From Geothermobacter sp964501815 (GTDB lineage Bacteria > Desulfobacterota > Desulfuromonadia > Desulfuromonadales > Geothermobacteraceae): DNA of 10,138 nucleotides. The stretch lies in NCBI GenBank assembly GCA_964501815.1, contig CAZCUR010000087.1, forward strand, positions 1 through 10,138, in the 5' to 3' direction. Under the pieces are notes generated by a model. That model did not search any database, was not told where the DNA came from, and worked only from the letters and a program-made list of their open reading frames with translations. This document shows positions 1 to 6,826 of the stretch, piece after piece (positions within the stretch are counted from its first letter, which is position 1; the number at the start of each line of letters is the position of its first letter). The position numbers and the translations under genes are program-made.

Positions 1-12
1 CAAAGACCACAC

Positions 13-41
13 TTCATAACCGATGTTGTCGTTTTTGTCAA
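13..41 (-). promoter_or_regulatory. Candidate leftward sigma70-like promoter
   Basis: Read on the minus strand there is a perfect TTGACA (36-41), a 17-bp spacer and TATGAA (13-18, 4 of 6 consensus bases). It points out of the left edge of the window, so any gene it serves is not visible. The surrounding 1-98 region has no convincing coding frame and is AT-richer than the genes to its right, which fits an intergenic region between divergent genes. This is a sequence match only, and chance is a real alternative. Confidence 0.25.
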
Positions 42-98
42 TCTCTTTTTCGGGCAGTCACTTGACGACGACAGCAGCTGCCGTTAGGCTTGCCCAAC

Positions 99-392
99 AT
101 GGACAAGCTTATCCCCGGAAGCCCGGAATGGGAGGCCGTCTGTCGACGTTGCGGACGCTGCTGCTGTGAAAAAATCGAGTATGAGGGGGTGGTCTATTAC
201 ACCGATCGCCTCTGTCCTCATCTCGACCCGGAAAGCCGGCAATGCCGGGTCTATCCGGACCGGCGCAAGATTCAGCCCGACTGTGTCGCCCTTGAACACA
301 GCCATCTCGACCTCGGCATTTTGCCTCCTGACTGTCCCTATGTTGCCGGGCGTCCTCTGGCCCGCAAGCCAGTCCCCTGGCCTGAGGACTGA
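99..392 (+). CDS. YkgJ-type Cys-cluster protein (putative zinc/iron chelating)
   Basis: This 97-residue cytoplasmic protein has nine cysteines. Cys15, Cys18 and Cys21-23 form a CxxCxxCCC cluster near the N-terminus, followed by Cys39 in LCPHL, Cys49 in QCRVYPDRR, Cys62 in PDC and Cys79 in DCPY. The order CxxCxxCC, CPxL, CxVYxxRP-like, C is the pattern of the YkgJ/UPF0153 cysteine-cluster family, annotated as putative zinc- or iron-binding proteins with no firmly assigned reaction. The length is typical of the short members. ATG at 99 is preferred; an in-frame TTG at 90 would add three residues, and the in-frame stop at 63-65 limits any longer form. The only Shine-Dalgarno-like bases are a weak TAGG at 85-88, so the start is uncertain. 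There is no signal peptide or membrane segment. It reads the same way as the mutase gene 136 nt downstream, but nothing ties them functionally. Confidence 0.8.
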   Translation: MDKLIPGSPEWEAVCRRCGRCCCEKIEYEGVVYYTDRLCPHLDPESRQCRVYPDRRKIQPDCVALEHSHLDLGILPPDCPYVAGRPLARKPVPWPED

Positions 393-513
393 ACAAAACC
401 CGACCGGTGGCCGACGGGCGCCTTTGTTTGCCATGTTGCAATCTATCCGTTGGTGGTCTTGTCTTGCCGGTCGCGCGTTTTCATATTGAGGGTTGGCTGG
501 TCCCATTTTCCCC

Positions 514-520
514 AAGGAGG
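514..520 (+). promoter_or_regulatory. Strong ribosome binding site fixing the mutase start
   Basis: AAGGAGG lies 8 nt before the ATG at 529. It decides against the in-frame TTG at 493, which lies upstream of this site, has no ribosome binding site of its own, and would add 12 residues unlike the family N-terminus. Confidence 0.85.
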
Positions 521-528
521 TTGATTGC

Positions 529-1953
529 ATGGCGTCCATCACATTCGGGACTTCGGGGTGGCGCGGTATCATAGCCGAAGATTTCACGTTTGACCGGGTT
601 CGTACCGTGACCCAGGCCATAGCCGACCACTTGCGGTCCGCACAGATGACCGAGGGCGGGGTCGTGGTGGGCTATGACGCCCGGTTTTTGGGGCGGCGTT
701 TTGCCGAAGAGGCTGCCCGGGTTGTGTGTGGGGCGGGTCTGAAGGTCTTTCTCTGCGAGCGTGACACCCCGACTCCGGTCATCGCCCACGAAATTCTTGC
801 GCGTAAAGCCGACGGCGGCATCAATTTTACCGCCAGTCACAATCCGCCCGAATACAGTGGCCTCAAATTTTCGCCCGCCTGGGGCGGGCCGGCCCTGCCG
901 GAAACGACTCGCGATATTGAAAAGCGTGCCAACGCCATGCTCGATGAGATCACCTGGCGGGCGATGCGGTTGGAGGACGCGCGCGAGCAGGGTTTGCTCC
1001 AGGATGTTGACCCCGGCAGAAATTACCGGGATACCCTGCGGGCCCTGATCGATTTCAAGGCCATCAAATCCTCCGGTATGCGCATTGCCGTGAACCCCCT
1101 GTATGGTACCGCCCGCGGCTATCTCGACAAACTCCTGTTCGAGGCTGGAGTTGCCGTCACAACCATCAACACCCAGCCCGACCCCACCTTTGGCGGTCTC
1201 CCGCCCGAACCCGCTGAAGAGAATATTCAGGATTTCATTCAGCTGGTGCGCGATGATGAGGGTATCGCCCTGGGATTGGCCACCGATGGGGATGCTGACC
1301 GTTACGGCATTGTCGATGGTGACGGCAGCTACATTCAGCCCAACGCCATTCTGGCTCTTCTGGCCGATTATCTGCTCAGGGTCAAGGGAGAGAAAGGAGC
1401 GGTTGCCCGTTCGGTTGCCACCTCCCATTTGCTCGACGCTGTGGCCCGCCATCATGGGGTTGAACTGCTGGAAACCCCGGTTGGTTTCAAGTTCATTGGT
1501 GAATATATCCGCGATAACCGCATCATCATCGGCGGCGAGGAGAGCGCCGGCCTTTCCATCGGTGGGCACGTCCCCGACAAGGACGGCATCCTGGCCTGCC
1601 TGCTGGTCGCTGAAATGGTTGCGGTGACCGGTCAACCTCTTGGCGCGCTGCTGTGTGATCTGTATGACCGGGTGGGTGAGTACTTTTCGCGCCGACTGAA
1701 TATCCGTCTGACGGATGAACTGGCCCATGGTTACGACCAGCGTATCCGCACGCTGCCGGATGCGTTTGCCGGTCGCAAAGTCACCGATGTGGTCACCCTG
1801 GATGGTCACAAGTGTCTGCTGGAAGGGGATGCCTGGCTGTTGTTCCGCAAATCGGGCACCGAACCGGTTGTGCGTCTTTATGGTGAGGCCAGGGACGAAC
1901 AGGTCTTGCAGGAGATTCTGGATGCCGGCAGAGCCTTCCTGCTCGGGGACTGA
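529..1953 (+). CDS. Phosphoglucomutase/phosphomannomutase family protein
   Basis: This 474-residue cytoplasmic alpha-D-phosphohexomutase should interconvert hexose 1- and 6-phosphates (glucose and/or mannose), feeding glycogen, LPS or exopolysaccharide precursors. The four family signatures are present and in order. The N-terminal FGTSGWRG opening is at residues 6-13. The catalytic phosphoserine loop TASHNP is at 101-106, with Ser103 the phosphorylated residue. The Mg-binding loop DGDADR is at 253-258. The sugar-specificity loop GGEESAG is at 335-341, and the phosphate-binding loop RKSGTEP is at 440-446 in the C-terminal domain. Length matches the bacterial family, and nothing is truncated. 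The protein begins MASITFGTSG, as expected. Sequence alone does not separate glucose, mannose or glucosamine specificity, but the GEESAG loop favours PGM/PMM over phosphoglucosamine mutase. A weak promoter-like pair (TTGTCT 459-464, CATATT 482-487) lies upstream; the gene ends in a strong terminator and so is probably the last or only gene of its transcript. Confidence 0.95.
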   Translation: MASITFGTSGWRGIIAEDFTFDRVRTVTQAIADHLRSAQMTEGGVVVGYDARFLGRRFAEEAARVVCGAGLKVFLCERDTPTPVIAHEILARKADGGINFTASHNPPEYSGLKFSPAWGGPALPETTRDIEKRANAMLDEITWRAMRLEDAREQGLLQDVDPGRNYRDTLRALIDFKAIKSSGMRIAVNPLYGTARGYLDKLLFEAGVAVTTINTQPDPTFGGLPPEPAEENIQDFIQLVRDDEGIALGLATDGDADRYGIVDGDGSYIQPNAILALLADYLLRVKGEKGAVARSVATSHLLDAVARHHGVELLETPVGFKFIGEYIRDNRIIIGGEESAGLSIGGHVPDKDGILACLLVAEMVAVTGQPLGALLCDLYDRVGEYFSRRLNIRLTDELAHGYDQRIRTLPDAFAGRKVTDVVTLDGHKCLLEGDAWLLFRKSGTEPVVRLYGEARDEQVLQEILDAGRAFLLGD

Positions 1954-2001
1954 CAGAAGATGACCTGCCCCGGAGAGGCGCGGGCGAAAGGCAAAAGAAG
2001 G

Positions 2002-2040
2002 AAAAGGCCGTCAACCTGTTGGGTTGACGGCCTTTTTTTT
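2002..2040 (+). terminator. Intrinsic terminator, probably bidirectional
   Basis: Perfect hairpin: GGCCGTCAACC (2006-2016) pairs with GGTTGACGGCC (2022-2032) around the 5-nt loop TGTTG. The stem is extended by AAAA/TTTT to 15 bp, and eight T residues (2033-2040) follow. It lies 48 nt after the mutase stop codon. On the minus strand the stem is followed by TTTTCCTTCTTTT, so it can also end transcription of the convergent zinc-ribbon gene whose stop is at 2077. Confidence 0.95.
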
Positions 2041-2076
2041 GGGTTGTTCCGGGGCACGCCCGGAGCTTCATCAGCC

Positions 2077-2265
2077 TCAGGTAAATCCGGAACCTGCCGG
2101 TGCGGCACAGGATGCTGCGGTTCCCGCCGTGGTCCGCGCGGGAACAGATACGGCCCTGGGCGCCGGTTCTTTACAGTCCGGGCAGGGGTGTTCGTTTTGG
2201 GCTGCCCGCAACAGTTTCTCGAAAGTTCGGTCGCACCTTGGGCAATGGAACTCAAACAGCGGCAT
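2077..2265 (-). CDS. FmdB-type small zinc-ribbon protein
   Basis: This 62-residue protein has the N-terminus MPLFEFHCPRC, matching the FmdB/regulatory zinc-ribbon family (usual form MPxYEYxCxxC). Cys8/Cys11 and Cys28/Cys31 are two CxxC knuckles that should hold one zinc ion. The remaining tail, from about residue 34, is rich in Ala, Pro, Gly, Ser and Thr and probably disordered, with a lone Cys53. FmdB was first named beside a formamidase/amidase operon and is assumed to be regulatory, but no biochemical role is established for most members. A good ribosome binding site (GGAGGG, plus-strand 2272-2277) lies 6 nt before the ATG. The gene converges on the mutase and diverges from the HTH-EIIA gene. 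Its function cannot be deduced further. Confidence 0.88.
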   Translation of the reverse strand: MPLFEFHCPRCDRTFEKLLRAAQNEHPCPDCKEPAPRAVSVPARTTAGTAASCAAPAGSGFT

Positions 2266-2306
2266 CGGTGACCCTCCAAAGGGAAGTTTTGTTTAAAGAT
2301 ATATAC

Positions 2307-2335
2307 AAAATATGCGCTATATCGGTTCCGGTCAA
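2307..2335 (-). promoter_or_regulatory. Candidate promoter for the FmdB-type gene
   Basis: On the minus strand, TTGACC (2330-2335, 5 of 6) and TATTTT (2307-2312, 4 of 6) are separated by 17 bp. Transcription would start near 2300, leaving a leader of about 35 nt before the ATG at 2265 that includes its ribosome binding site. The position is right for the gene, but the -10 box is imperfect and the stretch is generally AT-rich. Confidence 0.4.
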
Positions 2336-2390
2336 GGGGACCGCGGGAGAGGATGGACCCAACGCGTTCATTCCAATTTAAAGACCTTGC

Positions 2391-2418
2391 TTGACAATTT
2401 TGGAAAAATGAAAATAAT
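2391..2418 (+). promoter_or_regulatory. Sigma70-type promoter of the HTH-EIIA/Ehr operon
   Basis: A perfect TTGACA (2391-2396) and AATAAT (2413-2418, 5 of 6) are 16 bp apart, predicting a start near 2425. That leaves about 37 nt of leader before the ATG at 2462. This is the best promoter match in the window, and no comparable match was noticed before the next genes, which run without gaps. It is probably the main promoter for the regulator and the membrane-complex genes behind it. Confidence 0.7.
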
Positions 2419-2431
2419 GTCCAAAATTGTC
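2393..2431. promoter_or_regulatory. Perfect 12-bp inverted repeat: putative operator
   Basis: GACAATTTTGGA (2393-2404) is exactly mirrored by TCCAAAATTGTC (2420-2431), with 15 bp between the arms. The left arm overlaps the -35 box and the right arm covers the predicted start site, so a protein bound to both would cover the whole promoter. A further partial half-site, TCCAAAA, follows directly at 2430-2436. The adjacent gene encodes an HTH protein, making autoregulation the simplest inference; binding by another factor is possible. As RNA the arms are mostly upstream of the start, so a hairpin role is unlikely. Confidence 0.65.
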
Positions 2432-2461
2432 CAAAACGATAGAAAGATTACGGAAAATTTA

Positions 2462-3190
2462 ATGAATTTGTCAGTCAAGGACGCATCCTCGCTGCTGGCT
2501 GTCTCCGAGAAGACCATCTATCGCTGGATCCAGCAGGGTTCTATCCCGGTTTACAAGGTCCACGGCAGTTATCGATTCAATCGTGCCGAACTGATCGAAT
2601 GGGCCACATCAAGACGTCTCGGCGTTTCGGCCGATGCGTACACAGAACCGGAACAAGATGCGCAGCCACTGCCTGTTTTAAGCGAGGCCATGGAAGCCGG
2701 TGGGATTTTCTACCGGCTGGACGGCCGTGACCGGAACGAGGTGCTTCGCTCTTTGGTCGACCACCTGCGCTTGCCTGAAGAGGTCGACCGCGGTTATCTG
2801 CAAGAGGTTCTGATCGCCCGGGAGGAACTGGCGTCGACGGCATTTGGTGGCGGTGTCGCGCTTCCCCATCCACGTAATCCCGGGCTGCTCAACCTGAGCC
2901 AGACGACTCTGACCCTGGCGTTTCTGGAACATCCCGTCGATTTTGATGCTATTGACGGTCAACCGGTTCAGGTGCTGTTCGTGCCCCTGGCGCCGACGCT
3001 GCGCGGGCATTTGCATCTGCTCAGGCAGGTGGCCTTCGCCCTGCACGACGCCGAGGTCCGTGCCGTGTTGCAGCGGCAGGGGAGCCGGGAAGAGATTTTC
3101 AGGGTTTTCGGCAAAATCAGTGAAGCCCTTGAAAAAAACGGCTACGGCACCGCGTCTGAATCCGCCACAGATCAAGGAGGCAAAGCCTGA
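2462..3190 (+). CDS. HTH (excisionase/MerR-like)-PTS EIIA fusion regulator
   Basis: This 242-residue soluble protein has two domains. Residues 2-50 match the HTH_17/excisionase-type DNA-binding domain: an LSVKDASSLLAVSEKTIYRW helix-turn-helix, then the IPVYKVHGSYRF wing and a helix with IEW. Residues about 68-225 match the fructose/nitrogen-type PTS EIIA domain (EIIA-2, as in PtsN). His136 in the GGGVALPHPR motif is the expected phosphoacceptor, and a GHLHLLRQVA helix (182-191) corresponds to the second conserved His region. No EIIB or EIIC domain or sugar permease is present, so a regulatory role is more likely than sugar uptake. The frame stays open upstream to 2312, but the strong promoter lies inside that stretch. 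ATG 2462 has GGAA 6 nt ahead and begins exactly at the HTH, so it is preferred over the ATGs at 2408 and 2417. The gene ends 2 nt before hyfB, so co-transcription and control of that operon are inferred. Confidence 0.85.
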   Translation: MNLSVKDASSLLAVSEKTIYRWIQQGSIPVYKVHGSYRFNRAELIEWATSRRLGVSADAYTEPEQDAQPLPVLSEAMEAGGIFYRLDGRDRNEVLRSLVDHLRLPEEVDRGYLQEVLIAREELASTAFGGGVALPHPRNPGLLNLSQTTLTLAFLEHPVDFDAIDGQPVQVLFVPLAPTLRGHLHLLRQVAFALHDAEVRAVLQRQGSREEIFRVFGKISEALEKNGYGTASESATDQGGKA

Positions 3191-3192
3191 CC

Positions 3193-5205
3193 ATGAGTAT
3201 GAACCTTTCTTTTGTCGCGGTCGGTGCGGCGCTTCTTTCCGGCCTGCTGCCCCTGCTCTGGGGCCGCCACCCCGGAGCCGTTCGCACCACAGCTTTTGTG
3301 TTGCTCGGTCTCTCCGGCCTGGCCGGGGTGGTTGGCGGAGTGCTGGCGCTGGTTACCGGTCAGCAGGCATCGGTGATACTGCCTGTCGGTTTGCCCTGGC
3401 TGCATTGCCATTTGGCACTCGATCCCCTCTCCGGTTTTTTCCTCTCCGTGGTCAGCCTGGTGGCCCTGGTGGCGGCCGTCTACGGCCCGGCCTACGTGCG
3501 CGAGTATGAGGAGGGGCCCCAGCCGCTGCTGCCGCTGACCCTTTTCACCGGGCTGTTCGTTGCCGGCATGGATATCGTGCTGCTGGCCGCCGATGCCTTT
3601 TCCTTCATGATCGGCTGGGAGATGATGTCGGTCACCAGCTATTTTCTGGTCGCCTACCAGCACCAGCACGAGGTCAACCGGCGTGCGGCTTTCATTTACC
3701 TGCTGATGGCCCAGGTCGGCGGGCTCTTCATTCTGCTCGGTTACGGAGTGCTGGCGGGTTTTGGTCACGGTTTCGACTTCACCCACATGGCGGCCGCGCA
3801 TCTGTCCCCGGGCTGGAGCAGCATTGCCTTTTTGCTGGCTTTCATCGGTTTCGGCATGAAGGCTGGTGTTGTCCCCTTGCACGTCTGGCTGCCGCAGGCC
3901 CACCCGGTGGCGCCGTCCCACATCTCGGCGCTGATGTCGGGGGTCATGCTCAAGGTCGCGGTCTACGGTTTCATCCGCTTCAGCTTTGACCTGCTCGGCG
4001 GTATCCACTGGCAGTGGGGCGCGCTGGTGCTGTTCATCGGCAGCGCCTCGGCGGTGCTCGGCGTCCTTTACGCGCTGATGCAGCACGACCTCAAGCGCCT
4101 GCTTGCCTACCACAGCGTCGAGAACATCGGCATCATCTACATCGGCCTCGGGCTGTCGATGATCTTTGCCGGCACCGGCCACCCGGCGCTGGCCGCCCTT
4201 GGCCTGATCGCCGCCCTCTACCACTGCCTCAACCACGCGCTGTTCAAGAGCCTGCTCTTTTTGGGGGCCGGGGTCATCCTGCAGCAGAGTCACGAACATG
4301 ACATGGAAAAGATGGGCGGGCTGATCCGCCGCATGCCTGTGACTGCAGTCTGTTTTCTGATCGGTTGCATCAGCATTTCGGCGTTGCCTCCCTTCAACGG
4401 TTTTGTTTCCGAGTGGCTGACCTTTCAGGCAGCGCTGCAGGGGCCGGTGCTTTCCAACAATATTCTCGCCGCGTTGATTCCGGTCGCCGCGGCCGTATTG
4501 GCCCTGACAGGTGCGCTGGCAGCAGCCTGTTTCGTCAAGGTTTACGGGGTCTGTTTCCTTGGGCTGCCGCGCAGCGAACATGCGGCTGCTGCTACCGAGA
4601 CAGCACGCGGGCCCCTGACCGGACAAATTTTGCTGGCGCTGTTCTGCCTGGTCTTCGGCGTTCTGCCAAGCTGGACCGTCGGCCAGCTGGAGCATATTGC
4701 GACCCTCTTCTTCCCCGGTGGCATGCCGGAGACGACCGCCCACGGCTGGCTCTGGCTGACGCCGGTTTCCCCCCAGGTCGCTTCCTACGGTGCGCCCATG
4801 GTGCTGCTCGGTGTCGCCCTTGCCTGGTTGCTTGCCTGGCTGTGGGTCCATCCGCGGCGGCGTAAAGTCCCGGTGCGGGTCGGCCCGGCCTGGGATTGCG
4901 GCTTTGGTCCGCTGAATGCGCGCATGCAGTACACCGCCACCTCCTTCTCGATGCCGATCCGGCGTATTTTTCGCCCGGTCTGGCCGATGAAGGAGCATTA
5001 CCACCCCCCCGAAACGCCAAAAGAAGGTGGACGCTACCACCTTCATGTCGGAGACTGGGCCTGGCTGAAGGTTTACGAGCCGATCGGCCGACTGCTGCTG
5101 GCAACCGCCAGGCGCATGGCCATGATTCAGGGCGGTAATATCCGTGCCTATCTCGCCTATTCCTTTTTCACCCTGCTTGCGCTTCTTCTGGTGGTTTCGT
5201 TATGA
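3193..5205 (+). CDS. hyfB: Hydrogenase-4/Ehr antiporter-like membrane subunit (HyfB-like)
   Basis: This 670-residue polytopic inner-membrane protein of the NuoL/M/N (Mrp antiporter) family is the length usual for HyfB. The residues linked to ion pumping are present: Glu143 in IGWEMM, Lys223 in GMKAGVVPLHVWLP, Lys254 in SGVMLK, Lys352 in HALFKS and Glu407 in PPFNGFVSEW. The domain is followed by extra membrane segments and a cytoplasmic WDCGFG stretch (567-572), a HyfB/HycC-type feature. About 16 membrane helices are expected. It should carry proton or sodium translocation coupled to electron transfer in the peripheral arm. AAGGAGG (3174-3180) lies 12 nt before ATG 3193; a second in-frame ATG follows at 3199. 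The 3' end overlaps hyfC by ATGA. The hyf symbol follows family naming and does not imply hydrogenase activity; EhrA-type naming may fit better. Confidence 0.93.
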   Translation: MSMNLSFVAVGAALLSGLLPLLWGRHPGAVRTTAFVLLGLSGLAGVVGGVLALVTGQQASVILPVGLPWLHCHLALDPLSGFFLSVVSLVALVAAVYGPAYVREYEEGPQPLLPLTLFTGLFVAGMDIVLLAADAFSFMIGWEMMSVTSYFLVAYQHQHEVNRRAAFIYLLMAQVGGLFILLGYGVLAGFGHGFDFTHMAAAHLSPGWSSIAFLLAFIGFGMKAGVVPLHVWLPQAHPVAPSHISALMSGVMLKVAVYGFIRFSFDLLGGIHWQWGALVLFIGSASAVLGVLYALMQHDLKRLLAYHSVENIGIIYIGLGLSMIFAGTGHPALAALGLIAALYHCLNHALFKSLLFLGAGVILQQSHEHDMEKMGGLIRRMPVTAVCFLIGCISISALPPFNGFVSEWLTFQAALQGPVLSNNILAALIPVAAAVLALTGALAAACFVKVYGVCFLGLPRSEHAAAATETARGPLTGQILLALFCLVFGVLPSWTVGQLEHIATLFFPGGMPETTAHGWLWLTPVSPQVASYGAPMVLLGVALAWLLAWLWVHPRRRKVPVRVGPAWDCGFGPLNARMQYTATSFSMPIRRIFRPVWPMKEHYHPPETPKEGGRYHLHVGDWAWLKVYEPIGRLLLATARRMAMIQGGNIRAYLAYSFFTLLALLLVVSL

Positions 5206-6146
5206 AAGGCTGGATTCTTGCTATTGTTCAAACCGGGCTGCTCGCCTTCGGCGCGCCTTTTCTGGCCGGTTGGGTCAAGTGGGTCAAGTGCAAGCTGCAG
5301 TCGCGGCAGGGGCCGCCTCCCTGGCAGCCCTATCGTGATCTGCTGCGGCTCTTTTCCAAGGAAGTGGTGGTCGCCGAGAGCGCCAGCCCGATTTTTCGCG
5401 TCGCGCCTTATGTGGTCTTCAGTATCACCGCGCTGGCCTGTTCCGTGGTGCCGATGGTGGCCACCGGTCTGCCGACGGCGGCGATTGCCGACGTCATCGT
5501 GCTGGTCGGTTTCTTTGCCCTGGGGCGCTTCTTCCTCGCCCTGGCCGGTATGGATGTCGGCACTGCCTTCGGTGGCATGGGCTCGTCGCGTGAAATGACC
5601 ATTGCTTCGCTGGCCGAACCGGCAATGCTGATGGGTATCTTCACTCTGGCGATGACCGTCCACAGCACCAACATCGCTTCGATGATCAGTTTCCTGATCG
5701 AACAGCCGTTTCAGCTCTATCCCTCCTTTGTCTTCGCCGCCATGGGACTGGTGCTGGTGGCGGTGGCCGAGACCGGGCGCATTCCGGTCGACAACCCGGC
5801 CACCCACCTTGAGCTGACCATGGTGCATGAAGCGATGATTCTCGAGTACAGCGGCCGCCATCTGGCTCTGATGGAATGGGGGGCGATGCTCAAGCTGATG
5901 ATCTACAGTGTGCTGCTGGCCAATCTGTTCGTCCCTTGGGGGGTGGCGGTCGACTATACCCCGGCGACCATGCTGATCGGCCTGGCGGCCATCACCGTCA
6001 AGCTGCTTATCCTCGGCGTGGCCCTGGCCTGTGCCGAGACGGGACTGGCGAAGATGCGCCTGTTCCGGGTGCCGCAGTATCTCGGACTGGCCTTCATCCT
6101 CTGCCTGTTGGGAATGCTCAGCCACGTGATCCTGGAGGTGAACTGA
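5202..6146 (+). CDS. hyfC: NuoH/HyfC-like membrane subunit
   Basis: This 314-residue protein has about eight membrane helices and is homologous to complex I subunit 1 (NuoH) and HyfC/HycD, the membrane subunit that contacts the peripheral arm. Diagnostic stretches are QGPPPWQPYRDLLRL (36-50), the GGMGSSREM loop (124-132) with Glu139 shortly after, AETGRIPVDNP (189-199), HEAMILEYSG (209-218) and Glu279 in the last part. These acidic loop residues form the proton path and the rim of the quinone-site cavity in complex I. Whether a quinone or another acceptor is used here is not visible. The start overlaps the hyfB stop as ATGA, and the stop is 2 nt before hyfE. Full-length. Confidence 0.93.
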   Translation: MKGWILAIVQTGLLAFGAPFLAGWVKWVKCKLQSRQGPPPWQPYRDLLRLFSKEVVVAESASPIFRVAPYVVFSITALACSVVPMVATGLPTAAIADVIVLVGFFALGRFFLALAGMDVGTAFGGMGSSREMTIASLAEPAMLMGIFTLAMTVHSTNIASMISFLIEQPFQLYPSFVFAAMGLVLVAVAETGRIPVDNPATHLELTMVHEAMILEYSGRHLALMEWGAMLKLMIYSVLLANLFVPWGVAVDYTPATMLIGLAAITVKLLILGVALACAETGLAKMRLFRVPQYLGLAFILCLLGMLSHVILEVN

Positions 6147-6148
6147 CC

Positions 6149-6826
6149 ATGACCCTGACCCAACTTCCCCTTACTGAACAGCTGGTCCTGACTCTGGCCG
6201 CACTGGTTCTGTTCACCTCCTTTTTGCTGCTGGCGCAGGGCCGTATCGTCAGTCTGATCCATACCTTCGCCTGGCAGGGTGGGTTGCTGTTTATTACAAC
6301 CTGCCTGATGGCCATGACCTCGGGCCGGCATCATCTCTTTATCTCTGCGGTGATGACCCTGCTGCTCAAGGTCTTTTTCATCCCCTGGCAGCTTCGGCGG
6401 CTGGTGGTGCGTCTCGACGTTCGTCGCGAGGTCGAGACAGTCGGCAGCCCTTCTCTCATCATGATAGGTGGCGGGGCGCTGGTGCTGTTTTGCTACTGGG
6501 TGGTCCTGCCGATCCGGGAGCTATCCTTCCTTGCCACCCGCAATACCATCGCCATCTCCCTGGCGGTGGTTCTGGTCGGCATGTTGATGATTATCACCCG
6601 TCGCAAGGCCGTCGCCCAGGTCATCGGTTTTATGTCGATGGAGAACGGTCTCTTTTTCGCCGCCGTCTCCGCCACCTACGGCATGCCGATGGTGGTTGAA
6701 CTCGGCGTCGCCTTCGATGTGCTGGTGGCGGCCATCCTGTTCGGCATCTTCTTCTTTCAACTGCGGTCCGGTATCGGATCACTTGACGTCGATCATTTGA
6801 ACCGACTGCACGAGGTGGACCGATGA
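6149..6826 (+). CDS. hyfE: Hydrogenase-4 component E (HyfE)/NuoK-like membrane subunit
   Basis: This 225-residue membrane protein has about seven helices. The C-terminal half resembles NuoK/MrpC: Glu165 in FMSMENGLFF is the conserved buried glutamate, followed by VELGVAFDVLVA with Glu184 and Asp190. Lys74 lies in an N-terminal helix. The length and layout match HyfE, which is longer than NuoK. It would bridge the NuoH-like and antiporter-like subunits in the membrane arm. GGAGG (6134-6138) lies 10 nt before ATG 6149, and this start gives MTLTQLPLTE, leading straight into the first helix. The same frame is open to 5876, but that part lies inside hyfC and is not coding. The stop overlaps hyfF by ATGA. 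Confidence 0.9.
   Translation: MTLTQLPLTEQLVLTLAALVLFTSFLLLAQGRIVSLIHTFAWQGGLLFITTCLMAMTSGRHHLFISAVMTLLLKVFFIPWQLRRLVVRLDVRREVETVGSPSLIMIGGGALVLFCYWVVLPIRELSFLATRNTIAISLAVVLVGMLMIITRRKAVAQVIGFMSMENGLFFAAVSATYGMPMVVELGVAFDVLVAAILFGIFFFQLRSGIGSLDVDHLNRLHEVDR

Noticed and set aside
1..84. Open plus-strand frame from the window edge to a stop at 85-87, as the tail of an upstream gene
   Set aside because: It uses codons rare in this window (AGA, ATA, CAA) and its 28 residues show no recognisable motif; more likely intergenic.
459..487. Promoter-like pair TTGTCT / CATATT ahead of the mutase
   Set aside because: Only 4 of 6 matches in each box with a 17-bp spacer; too weak to list as a feature, though the mutase may well have its own promoter.
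493..528. TTG-initiated longer form of the mutase
   Set aside because: AAGGAGG at 514-520 lies inside this extension and serves ATG 529, and the extra residues are not family-like.
481..1809. Minus-strand open frame of 442 codons opposite the mutase
   Set aside because: The plus strand carries all four phosphohexomutase motifs and a strong ribosome binding site. The antisense frame has no recognisable features.
2312..2461. 50-residue N-terminal extension of the HTH-EIIA protein
   Set aside because: The strong promoter and its inverted repeat lie inside this stretch, so the transcript would start after 2312. The added residues do not belong to the HTH domain.
3172..5046. Very long open frame (624 codons) on the minus strand opposite hyfB
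   Set aside because: Its translation is rich in Gln, Arg, His, Asp and Gly without any domain pattern. It is the antisense of a high-GC gene with clear NuoL/M/N motifs on the plus strand.
5157..6125. Minus-strand open frame of 322 codons opposite hyfC
   Set aside because: Composition is biased to His, Gln, Asp and Arg, the typical shadow of a membrane-protein gene in high-GC DNA.
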